This document shows positions 1 to 11,400 of a DNA stretch of 64,000 nucleotides, one piece after another (the first letter of the stretch is position 1; every line of letters begins with the position of its first letter). The notes beneath the pieces were generated by a model. It worked only from the letters and a program-made list of their open reading frames with translations. It made no database searches and was not told the DNA's origin. Origin of the DNA: Primula veris. Its lineage: Eukaryota > Streptophyta > Magnoliopsida > Ericales > Primulaceae. A program made the translations under genes and the position numbers. Location of the stretch: assembly GCA_963682055.1 (NCBI GenBank), contig OY821741.1, positions 19,955,211 through 20,019,210 of the forward strand. The letters are read 5' to 3'.

Positions 1-2133
1 AAGTTTGTTCAGAATGGTTCGATGCCTTTTAGCTTAAGCATTTCATACATCTCCCTCGGTACACAGTTTAGACTAGATCATGAATCTAGTAGTACTCTCT
101 CAAGTTGGTACACACCAATGATAATTGTCAAAGTTGGTGGACCAGGATCTATTTCTTTGTTCGTTAGGCTCATACCCAAAAATCTTTTTAGATAATATGG
201 TTCTTCGTAAGGTATGCCTTTACCGATATAAGATGGTATATGATGCACTTTTCTTGGTGGATCCGTTGCTTTAGCGAGCTCCCCACCTCTAAAACTTTGA
301 GAAAGTTGGGTGGTCGGCACTCTTCCCAAGAATTCGGCTAAATTATTCTGAACCTGTTCCATTTTCTTGACAGTTTCAGTTTGACATTCGTCCTCTATCA
401 GCTCTTCTATGATTACCCTAAGGTGACTTTTCTCAACTGTTGGATCTGTTACTATCCCAACCTCAGGTATCTCTTAGACAAGTTCTGCCTCAGCTTTAAT
501 AAGCTCTTGGGTGGGAACCACCATCACTTCTTGAGCAACATCTTCTTGGAGATGCGTTTCCATAATTGGAATGGTTGAAGCCTCAACCTCTGGCGTATTG
601 AGATAATCATGGTATCCCTATGGGTCGTAGGACCTCCACATTGCCATGGTTGTGTCCTCGTTGCCTGATTCTTTGGCAACTAAGTATGTTATCAAAGATT
701 CATCATCTTTCTCTTCTTCGGTATGCAAATTTTTGTGCTCATCAACTGGCTCTTCGTCTTTGGTGTCTACAGCCAACCATGCGTAGGCATGAGGTTGCAT
801 TCTCACCGCATTGACTTCCTTCGTTGACACTTCATTTTGTTCCTCCTCCTCATCCTCTTCATACCATGTGCGAGGTTGTATCTTTCTTACACTTATTGGC
901 ACTTGGAGGCGCTCATATTCCTCTTCTTTTTCCTCTTTCCATGGTTGTAGTCTTATTCCATGGATTTCTCTAGTTAACTGGACATCAAGTGGAGCTTGCC
1001 CCTTTGGGTTAGCTACTTGTTGAGCATGCAATATTTCCACTTAATTCTTTTCGATTTGAAGCTTGGAGATTGAGTCCGTTATGAGCTTAGCCATATGTTC
1101 CTCTAGGCTTTTCATGTCATCCACTATCACCTAACTATTATTCATGGCAGTGGTCCTTTGAGCTGGTTGAAACTGGGATGGAGGTCGATAGTTTTTTTTT
1201 TGTGAGCATTCTGAGCACTATTTGCATTTTGGTAACGAAGGTTGGGATGATGGTTCCATCCAAAATTGTTGTAACCTTGTTGGTTTTGGTTTCCTGTGCT
1301 CCTTATCCATAAAGTACTTCTTCCATTGGACTTAGCTCTGGTGGGATTGGCTCGTTAAGATAGAACAGACCATTTTCTTGTGGTAGGTCTCTCGAGTCCA
1401 TGTTTATTGGACTTAGCTCCCACCCTCTAGCTTGTTCTTCTAGCTTATCAAATAAGTCGAATGATCATTGAACGGAATAAGTGTTGAAGGCTCCTCCGAT
1501 GTGCGAGTTGATCATCTCCCTCATATGTGGTATGAGTGAAAAGTAGAAGAACTTGAAGAGGATGTCGGCCTCATAACCGTAATCGGGACCAGCGCGTTGG
1601 AGCTCCTTAAATCTCTCTCACGCGTTGTAGAAAGTCTGTTGGATTTTAGCTTGAAGTTCTAAATTTGCTGTTGGATTGCCATGGTTCGGCTAGCTGGGAA
1701 AATTTTTCACAGGAATTGCTGCGTCATTTTTTGCCAACCATGAATAGAATGAGACAGGAGACTGTTGAACCAGTATTTTGCTTAGTCGGCTAGGGAGAAG
1801 TTGAATAACTTAAGATGCACGACGTCGATAGCGATGCCTCGCACGTTCTGAAGCTGACATATGGATTCAAACTCCACTTTGTGGTTATAAGAATTTTTCG
1901 ACTCCATACCTAGAAAAATAGGAATGGGAGTAAACATCTTAGCTTGGACAATGAAATCTCTTCCCCATTGGCTGGTAAGATGATACATGTAGGTCTGTTT
2001 GGACGAATTGGATCAATGAAGTGTTGGATTATCCTATCTAGCCCCCTTTGAGGTGGTGGTAGTTGGTTTGGAAGTTGAATGGGATCGTTGGTGTGAGTGT
2101 TCCATCAGGATGTGTGGCGTCGATGTTTTCCAT
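1..2133 (-). pseudogene. gag/protease remnant of the left-edge Ty3/gypsy element
   Basis: Minus-strand translation shows a degenerate retrotransposon gag: a start near 2133, then at about 1782-1988 a stretch ending LKLFNFSLAD, followed after a stop by AKYWFNSL and HSIHGWQKM, the typical capsid-like gag core. Further stops follow around 1690-1470. At 618-1040 there is an open acidic stretch of 140 residues that I cannot assign. At 1-362 the start of an aspartic protease is visible: GVYQLERVLLDS, then a TGA (78-80) where the active-site glycine should be, then SSLNCVPREMYEMLKLKG. The copy is clearly non-functional. Confidence 0.75.
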
Positions 2134-2582
2134 AGCACCTGGTATCTTCTCGGCGGGATCATGGCTATGATGAGTCACGATGGCTGATGAGTTGGTGTTT
2201 ATGGTGTGTAGATCCAGTGGATGAGTGTTTGTGGAAGTTCATAACTGACGGCGTTCCCTAACTACAGAGCAGGTAAAATACCTAGGAGTATCTATTATGA
2301 CTTAATAAGAATTAAGTCGGGGGATTGGGAGTGTAATTGGTCGAATTAACCAATTACACAGAGACTTGATCGGTCAGTATTACCGGTCAGGTCCGAGAGA
2401 TCTGAAATGGTAGATCAGATTAAATCTGATCCAAACAAGGGGATTTGGCTTATATAAATTCATAACTACTATATGAAAAGGCAATATTATAGGCTAATTT
2501 ACTATAAATGACTATCTAACATTTAAAAACAAATAAAACTATCAATTTTAACAACCGTTGTTCCCCGACAGCGGTGCCAAAA

Positions 2583-3602
2583 TGACTGTCTGCCCTTTCG
2601 GTACGTAGTTTTTTCTACACACTAAAGGCCTTGCATGAGCATGAGCGTAGCAGTAGTATTTTTCTTGGAAATCACACCAAGGTTATCGTCCGTGGAACCG
2701 TTTGGTTGTTGGCTTAAATAGTTTTAACGGGGTTTACTAATTAGGCGTCAATTAATTAGTAACGAGGAGAGCGTTAGCGGTTGGGTTGTCAATACAATGG
2801 CTCGTTCCTCGAGCATTTTAAACAACTAAAAATAAGATTATTAAGGGTTGTTTAAAGGAATTTTCAATTTATTACAATGATCCGTTCTTTAACATGCGGC
2901 GTTAATTAATCAATAAATAGCTTATACAACGTTACCGATTTGTTTTATCTAATTTTCATGCGAGATATAAGACTAATGTTTAAACCTATGTAATCTTACG
3001 TAAACATGCAGTAAAAACAAAGGAAATACTAGATAACACGACAAATTAATCAAAGAATACGAATAAACTCACAAAACAAAGTCGGCAACCAAGTATTCCT
3101 GCACAAAAGCTTGAATTTATGTTTATTTTCTCTCCTCTCTCTCTAGAACAAATTTGAGAAGTAAAGTAGCTGAAAATTAATGTGAATGATGATATTTTCA
3201 GAATAGGAAAGATACATATTTATCTATCAAAACTTAACAAACTCTATCTTATCCAAAATTTAAAATATAACGGCACCTGACCGGTCAAGCCAGTTCAGAT
3301 TTGGTCTTCTAGAATCTTCTTTGCTCCATCTTCATTTAATTCCATTTTGCAACTTCTTGTGGTTGGTTTTTAGGTCCTTAATCTTCTGAATTCTTCTCTT
3401 TAGGTCCCTCATTTGGTCTTCATGCGTCTTTGTCTTGTTTTTGTGTTGATTCCATGCTTTTTCCTACAAAAATGCAAACAAGTGCAAGTAGAGCGGAAAA
3501 ATACCGAAAAACACAAAACATGGCTTAAACAAGCCTAAATGTTAACAAAACTACGCTAATATCAATTTAACACCCAAAAATGATCATTTCCTGGTCTAAT
3601 CA
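2583..3602 (-). repeat. 5' LTR of the left-edge Ty3/gypsy element
   Basis: About 1020 bp bounded by TG and CA on the minus strand and directly abutting a primer-binding-site-like sequence. It contains short reading frames but nothing convincing as a gene. The partner LTR lies outside the window, so the boundary rests on termini and the primer site rather than on an LTR pair. Confidence 0.7.
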
Positions 3603-3807
3603 ACGGTTATGCTTGTACATCATATGCACATAAAACATGCTTAAAAACCCAAAATGAGCTAACTCACCCAACCAAACAGGGAGTAAAATCTCACTCGGGT
3701 GAGAGAAGAGTAACCAAACCGAACAAGCAAAGAGGGCGGTGGAGGTAATGACTTTCTGATTTGACTATAGACCTTTTTAAAAAAATTAGTTCATTTAATA
3801 GTGTAAG

Positions 3808-4245
3808 TAGGGCTGATAATGAGGCGAAACGAGACGAAAACGGTCTATTTCGTTTCAGTCAGTTTTAAGGTTTTTTGTTATCATTTTGTTTTCGTGACGA
3901 AACATAAAATTTCATTTTGTTTTCGTTTCATTAACGATATGAAATTTTTTGTTTCATTTCGTCTGATAAATTATTTTTTATACTATATATGTTTTATTAA
4001 TTCATATATTATCTAATATAATTTTGTGTAGATTTATTTGTACAAACATATAAAGTTATATATATATTATTTTTGATATTAGACGAAACGAAATTTAACG
4101 AAACGAATAGGGCTATAATCATTATCATCTCGTTTACTAAACGAAATTTATATTTTATTTCATTATCATTTCATTTAGTATGAACGAAAAGGAGACGAAC
4201 TCTTAACGAAACAAAAACGGAATTTTCACGAAATAGTCGCCCTCA
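3808..4245. mobile_element. MITE-like element (hAT-type candidate)
   Basis: The ends are imperfect inverted repeats: TAGGGCTGATAATG on the left and, read in reverse complement from the right, TGAGGGCGACTATTTCG. The interior is built of GAAACGAAA/TTTCGTTTC motifs in both orientations, so the whole stretch can fold on itself. The 65-residue plus-strand reading frame in it is low-complexity and not a gene. No clear target duplication was seen. Sequence from 3603 to 3807 holds nothing recognisable. Confidence 0.5.
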
Positions 4246-4310
4246 TTCACACCCATGGATCTTAGTATTGAAAACATAAACAGTGGGATAGAAAAGGGAT
4301 GTTCTCTGAA

Positions 4311-4845
4311 ATTCAATCTAGTACTTGTATGTACTTATATAATGTTCCCCGGTTAACTAAAAACCAGCAAAAAGAGTTACCAGTAATAAAAAGATGGGAG
4401 AAAGAAACGAAAATAACGCAAGTTTTGAAGAGAGTAATAAACTTAGTGGTGGCCTTGAGGGGTGCTGGAGGTGCAACGACAACGGGTCTCACGATTCCGA
4501 TGAATCGCTCAATGCCCACGATGCCGAGAGACAATGCCCACGATGTTTAGAGACAAGCATTTTATATATGTAAATATTTATAAAAAATTATACGTGTAAA
4601 AATATGCTAGTAAGACAATTATAAGTAATTGTTTAAGGGCACAAAAATATTAAGATTTTTTGTTTGAGAGTTGATTTTGGATTATTTTACTATTAAAATA
4701 TTTGATTATGAAATTTCATACTTTGAATGACTATCGAAAAAAGGTCCCAAATTTTTTCGGCACAAGTGAACAAAAATGTTAGGGCCGCTCCTGAATTTAA
4801 ACTCCTCGTGAGTATTTTTGGATCAAAAAGACTATTTAATACCCT
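4311..4845 (+). pseudogene. Broken duplicate of promoter and exon 1 of the F-box/LRR gene
   Basis: Positions 4311-4443 closely match 5100-5495, the sequence just upstream of and including the start of the intact F-box gene. Shared segments include CAATCTAGTACTTGTATGT, AATGTTCCCCGGTTAACTAAAA and ATGGGAGA followed by ACRAAAATAAC. A small indel after the ATG (4394) moves the conserved KETKITQVLKRV stretch out of frame. A MITE-like insertion (about 4446-4794) then interrupts it, and homology to exon 1 resumes at about 4797-4840. No F-box motif can be read. The frame from 4394 to 4573 could encode 59 residues, but I regard this as decay of the duplicate. Confidence 0.7.
4446..4794. mobile_element. 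MITE-like insertion in the duplicated exon 1
   Basis: Inserted sequence recognised by comparison with the intact copy at 5444. It starts near GGCCTTGAGGGGTGC and ends near TTAGGGCCGCTCCTG, resembling decayed hAT-type ends of the GGGCCGGCCCTG kind. A degenerate 8-bp flank (AATAAACT / TTTAAACT) may be the target duplication. No coding capacity. Confidence 0.45.
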
Positions 4846-5122
4846 AAACTATCATCTTTATTAATTTAGTACTCAAGTTACACGTGACCAAACCATTACT
4901 AATACTTAAAAACTTTTACCAATTTGGTATCATTCTATTATAATAATGATTAATTGGACATGAGTGCATTAATCACATAACGGGGTGTTGAGCATAAAAG
5001 TTGGTCACCAATTTAGAAAAACATGTAAGTTAGATGTTAAATTGCTAAAATATAATAGGTTGGGTAGTTATTTAATATTTTTTCAAAACTTTGTCTTATT
5101 TTCAATCTAGAGTACTTGTATG

Positions 5123-5389
5123 TAGAGCTGTGTTCGGTCCCGTTCAGTTCGGTTTTTAGCAAAACCGAAATCGAAACCGAGCATATTTTTCGGTTCGGTT
5201 TTTTTCGGTTTCGGTATTTTTATTTTTGGACAGAACCGGACCGGTCTTTTTCGGTGCAGTTTCGGTTATTTTTCTGATTTTTTCGGTTTTTTCCAGTCTT
5301 TTTCGATTTTTTGGGTTTTTTCGTTCCGTTTTTCGGTTTCTGTATTTAGTTATTACAATTTGGTTTTTCCATATCCATTTAGTCATCTA
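5123..5389. mobile_element. MITE-like element in the promoter of the F-box/LRR gene
   Basis: The upstream duplicate (4311-4350) reads straight from CTTGTATGT into the ATGTTCCCCGG segment with only a few bases between. Here the two are separated by about 265 bp rich in TCGGTTTCGGTT and its complement, beginning TAGAGCTGTGTTCGG. This is the pattern of a common plant hAT-type MITE. It sits 55-320 bp upstream of the start codon, so it lies in the promoter or 5' UTR. The 76-residue minus-strand frame in it is repetitive and not a gene. Confidence 0.55.
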
Positions 5390-5443
5390 ATGTTCCCCGG
5401 TTAACTAAAATCTGCAAAAAGAGTAGGAGTAATAACAACAAAA

Positions 5444-8400
5444 ATGGGAGAGAGAGAGACAAAAATAACAAAGGTTTTGAAGATAGTAGTAATAAGCTCC
5501 TCTTCAGTTTATTTGAGTCAAAAGGATATTATTTCTCTTTTATTTGTTAGCCGTTGGATTTACCGTTCTCTCATCTCTTGCCCCCCTCTCTGCCTGGTAT
5601 CTCTTCATTATTCTATTAATTTTATACTTGTATATATATATATAGTGTGCAGGGGCGATTATTTTTTTGAGGGGGCTTAGTGTAAACAATATTTAGAATT
5701 GAAAATAAAATAAGTCGGGTGTAATACAAAAATAAAGATTTTTTTTTTTTTTATGTTTAACATAGCATAAAATAAACATGAAGTTAAACAAAGGGTATTG
5801 AGCAATAAAATATATATTTTAGTAATCTTGTTTGTTTGGGAAAATATAATGGTCGTTTACGAAATTTGGTAATTTCAGGATAAAAAACATAAAATTTTAA
5901 AAAAGAAGAAGCTAGCATGATTTGAACTATTAACCTTCCAATACATCAAAACCAATTTTACCACTACACTAACAACGCTTCTGTTTAATTAGGGTGACCA
6001 TAAAATTTAAATTACACATATAAATAAAATAAAATAAAAACTGAAAATCGCCGCCGGGGTGGTCACGGCCGCCCCCAGCCACCCCCTAGGTCCGCCCCTG
6101 TATGTGTGTGTGTGCAGGTGTGTATGTAAAATTTGTGTGTTTGTAGTATGAGCTTTAATGGGTTTCCTATGAAAGGGTAATAATTTCAAGGGTATTAAAT
6201 CATTTTAAAAACAGTGTAAGTCGTTTTATGTCATTTTAAAAACAGTCTGAGTCGTTTTAAAAATAGTTTGAGTCGTTTTAAGTAATTTTAAAATCAGTCT
6301 GAGTCATTTTAAAAATAGTCCGAGTCGTTTGAAGTCATTTAAAAAATAGTCCGAGTCGTTTTAAGTGATTTTAAAAACAGTCTGAGTCATTTTAAGTGAT
6401 TTTAAAAACAGTCTGAGTCGTTTTAAATTATTTTAAAAACAGTATGAGTGAGTCGTTTAAAGTCATTTTAAAAACAGTCTGAGTTGTTTAAATCATTTTA
6501 AAAACAGTCTGAGTCATTCTAAGTCTTTTTAAAAACAGTCTGAGTCGTATGAGCTTGTGTGTTTGTAATATGAGCTTTAATGGGTTTTCCTATAAAAGGG
6601 TAATAGTTGTTTCTCATGTATTATATACTTTCAATTGCTATTTGTATGCCATTTGTGTGTTTTGTAGTTAGAACCGGTCCTAACAATTCTTCACTATTCC
6701 ATTACTTATATATTTATATAAATGTATGTATGTATGTATCATTTGTGTGTTTATAGTTGCAACATTTAATGGGTTTTACTAATAATCCCTTCGTCCCTAA
6801 ATAAATGTTCCATACGAAAATACGTGTAATTTTGACTTGTAATTTCTTCATATCTAAATTGCCGAAGTGAAAATTTTAAATATTCCATTAAATTGTTCAA
6901 ACCTTGAAATATGTGATTAAATTTAAAAAAAAATCTTTTTGGAAATCTATATATGAAAATTTTGTTGGTTAAACCTGCACGTATATTCGTAAGGGACAAT
7001 TATTTTGTATTTAAAGTTGTACCCTTTTATGAATTTTCGTATAGAAGGGTATATTTTATCTCATCTCCTCACATATCTGTATGTATATGTATTATTTGCC
7101 AGTTTATAGTTTCAACCTTTAATGGGTTTTCCTATACAAGGGTAATAGTTGTTTTTCAAGTAATAAATACTAACAAGTTGTTTCTCATGTAGTTTTATAA
7201 ATAAATAGAATCAGTGATTATAAAATAAAAAAATTGAAAAAAAATCAACGATTATTAAGAAAACAAGGCAGTGTTAGCCTAACTATACAAAAAAGTATAG
7301 TTTGGCACATCTTGCCCATATAATTTACTTGCAATTGCTATTTGTATATCATTTGTGTTTTTAAAGTTACAGCCTTTAATGGATTTTCTTATAATAGGGT
7401 AACAGTTGTTTCTCATGTAGAGTATATACTAACAAGTTGTTTCTCATGCATGTATATAATATACCTTTGTATGTCACTTTTGTATTTGTAGTTTCAGCCT
7501 TTAATGGATTTTCTTATAAAAGGGTAATAGTAGTTGTTTCTCAAGTAGTAAATACTTACAAGTTGTTTACCATGTATTATATAATTGCAATTACGATTTG
7601 GATATCATTTATGTGTTTAAAGTTGTACCCTTTTATGAATTTTCTATAGAAGAATATTCGTTATTTCTCATGTAGTGGTAAATATAGATATAATTGCTAT
7701 GTGTATGTCATTTGTATGTTTATAGTTAGCACAGGTTCGTGCAATTCTAACCTTTTATAAGAAAAGGTATTAGTTGTTTCTCATGTCGGATAAACTTGCA
7801 ATTGCTATATCGTTATCATGTGTGTTTGTAGTTATAACCTTTTGTGGGTTTTGCTGTTGTCCTTCTATTTGTTCCATATTCTCTGCCAATGCCCGCAAAA
7901 TGGATAGGAGGACCTTGTTTGGTTTTCAGCATTTAAACTCCTTTTTTGGTCTTTTCTACTTAAAATATGGACTCCATTTCGTTGACCAGCTTCAAAGCCT
8001 TACCTTTCTTGATTCTGTCCTGAATAAGATAGAAACCGTAAGCTGTATGAACTCATGACCTAGGTTACAGTCTTTGTTTTCAGTGTAGTATATAACTACA
8101 ATTGCTACATGTCATATATGAAGTTATACCCTTTTATGGGTTTTTCCCATCTCCATTTATTTGTTCCATGATCTCCGCCGATTCCCTCACAGTAGATGGA
8201 ATGTCCTTGTTTGGTTTTCAGCATTTAAGCTCTTTTTTTTGTCTTTTTTTCTTAAAAGCTGGACTGCATTTGGTTGACCCGACTCAAACCTGTTTTTTTT
8301 TTCTGGCTTTTGGCCTGAAGTAGATAGAAGACGTAAGCCAGATGAACTCGTGAATCTAGATTTCTATGACTGTAAAAAGTTTTTTTTTTTTTAAAGCATA

Positions 8401-11400
8401 AACCAAAATCCAAACAAATCCAAAGTAACCTGACCACAAGCAGCTATAATATGAAGCTTGCATAAGTATAGAACTTTATTTGTTTAAGGGAGGCTAACGA
8501 CTACAGTTATTTGCTTATGTAGACAACTTTATTTATTAAGGGATACCTAGAAATATGGGGTTGTCGAAATCGCACCATTAACAACCAATGAATTCCTGTA
8601 CTGACCACACTTAAATTTAGTTGGGGAATCGAAACCTGATGAATGGTACCAAACGTTGAACTCCTACCACTTTGGCTCCGAAGAGTGGGTAAAAATGAAG
8701 TCTTCCCCAATATCTTCATAAATATTTGCAGTGGTTTAGGACTTCTTTCTTGCATACATCTTATCTCTCAAAAATTTGCTGATAAGCTGAAATTCATTTG
8801 GTTGGTCGTTATAAATTGAGCTTTTGGCTTGAACAAAAATTAGAGATAAGCTACATGAATTTTAGTTATTCTTCAGCCTCGAATAGGCCAGTTTATTTGC
8901 TTAAACGTTGCAGTCAAACAAGCCCTATCGATAACACTACAAACCATTCGGAAAGACCTTCAAACTGGGAAAATTAAAAGATAGATTTGTTATTTTATGA
9001 AATGAAAACTGTATCTTTTGAAATTAATTTTTATATTTAATCAAGCAATAAAGGTAAACAATAATTTCTCCTTAATCTTAGTGCTAGCCTCGTAGGTAGG
9101 AATTTAGCTCCTGAAATCAATAGCCAGAAAATGTTGTTTGGGATGTTTGGGTGTATGATGTCTGACCTTTGATTTTCATATCAGGTGCTTGATTTCCACG
9201 AGATGAGCAATGCTGGGGATAGACTTATTTCGGCCCTCTCTTTGGTCTGCTACTGCTAATTTGGGTGCTTTTGGTTGTACTTGTCTGTATTCTATGATAT
9301 AACAAAAACCATTATTATGCTTTGGAACTACTTTTGTATATTTTTCTATTGTGATATTGAGGAGACAAGAAGTAAACTGTTTTATTGGAGGATAAAGTAA
9401 TACATTTTCATCATGCAGTACTTGAATAGTTATGTAAACCCAGAAATATATGAGTGCAATGCGATTTTAATTTTGCTACTATTGTCGAATTGACATAAGA
9501 AGATATTGAAACTGTCTTTATTATGCTATTAAAACTTTATTAGAGTTTTTTTGAAACATTTGACTTCTTTCCAGTTTGTCCAAATTTAGTCAATGTAGCT
9601 TTACTATTTTTCTTTTTTTTGGAAATTAGTTTACTAGCTGACTATTGGAACTGTGAGAAGTTAGTATTTCTATTGCTTTCAGAAATAAAATCTTAGTTTT
9701 TTGGTTTTCCAAATTGTGAGTGTTTATGTATTCACAACTATCAACACGTGGTTTGGGAGGAAAAAAACAGGGAACATTCGTCCCAATACAACAATTTGAG
9801 CTACTTCATTCTGTTAAGTTGAATTGCTTTGTATAGAAAAGTAGACCAGCTGATTACCGCTCTGACAAGTATGTCATTTTGGTGTTTTATAGACGAGATA
9901 CAAGCATGTGAAGAAAATAAATCTAGAATTCTCACGAGATGTTGAGGACAGACATCTTGATATACTTAAAAGCAAGGTATACATACATTTGATTTTCAAT
10001 ATTCCATTGTATTTCCACTCTTTGTTGAAAACTGAAATTATTTTGAGCTTTTGGTCTATCAGTCACATATGCAAATTTTGCAGCACGCCTTGCCCTTTTT
10101 TCCTTTATGTACTTGTTTTGATCCTCGATATTTTCTGTTATGACTTGAAGTGAGAAATTTACTAATTACCGTTTTTAGTTGGCCTTGCAAAGTTGTAGTT
10201 GATGTATGTGTTATAAGTTATATCATAGTAAGATGTAAAACAGCAGTAGTGGTACTGTTAACTTACAAAAAGGAATTAAACGTGGACAAACATGGCACCT
10301 AAACATCATACTCACCTTCCTTGCCTAGAATAAAAGGTCTTTTATCTTCTGTCAAAATGACTAAATAGTCCTCATATTTTGGATTGGTTTTTGTGAAGTG
10401 AATGCACAACTTATTGATTTTGAAGAACTTTAGCAGAATTCACCATGTTTTTCATAATTCAGTTCTGTATTGTGATTTTGCAGTTTACAAGCTCTCTGCA
10501 AAATTTGGAGTCCTTAAACTTGAATAGCTGTCAAAAAGTATCTGATAAGGGAATTGAAGCTATTACAACAGTCTGTCCTAATCTGAAGGTCGTTTCTATC
10601 TATTGGAATGTTAGGTATGTTAAAGTTGAGTGATTGTATATCTGCATTTTTGCGTTGTATCATTGTGTAATGGAGCTGGATTTTAATGAGATATGATCTT
10701 CAGGGTATCGGACCTAGGTGTAAAGCTTTTGGTGAATAATTGCAAAGGTATACTGGACTTAAACTTAAGTGGCTGCAAGGTATTAAAATAAATTGACGTA
10801 ATTTTTATCAATCCCTATAGCATGTGTTCCAGAATGCCTTTTATTTTTTTCTTAATTTTATCTTAGGGTTAATTACGGTTTGGTACACCCACATATCATC
10901 ATGTTTTGTATTTATACGACAACCTACAAAGATTACCAATTAGTACATAAAGCTTATATGTTATCTGTTCGCTTTTGTATACCATTACTAAGATTGGAAA
11001 CCAAAACATCAGAAAGATGATACAATAGTGTTGAAAATATATTAAACATGATATATAATAGTGTACAAATATATATGAACTTAAATGTATAAAATGTTTG
11101 GTTTCAGTAACTATAAGTAAGGTGAAGACAGAAATAATGTGTTATTAAGCTTATATTTCATTACAGGGAATTACATCATTATATACAAGTTGGAGACAAA
11201 CTAGTCTAGGAAATGTACCTAATTACAGGACTAATTAACACCCTAAGAATCAGTAATTACAGTCCCTAAGAATCAGTAATTACAATAACTACAGAAATCT
11301 ATACTGTACAAACATATTTCCTTATATATAAGATAATATTATCTCCTTTTATTCTGTAATATTTTCCAAATATTCCAACACTCCCCTTCTAGCTGGTTTA

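Larger units (their letters stand above)
1..3602 (-). mobile_element. Ty3/gypsy retrotransposon, 5' part (Athila/Tat-like), decayed
   Basis: The element runs on the minus strand: 5' LTR at 2583-3602, primer-binding site at 2562-2579, then gag and the start of the protease, leaving the window at position 1. The LTR begins TGATTAGACCAGG and ends GTCA on the minus strand. After a TTT spacer comes TGGCACCGCTGTCGGGGA, close to the primer-binding sequence shared by Athila and Tat elements. The coding part has many stops and frameshifts, so the copy is dead. The lineage (Athila or Tat) is uncertain because RT and integrase are outside the window. Confidence 0.8.

Noticed and set aside
5156..5386. 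76-residue minus-strand frame rich in Lys, Thr and Arg
   Set aside because: Product of the TCGGTT-type repeats in a MITE; no gene-like features.
6200..6550. Possible CRISPR-like array
   Set aside because: The repeats are directly adjacent and degenerate with no unique spacers; this is a plant minisatellite.
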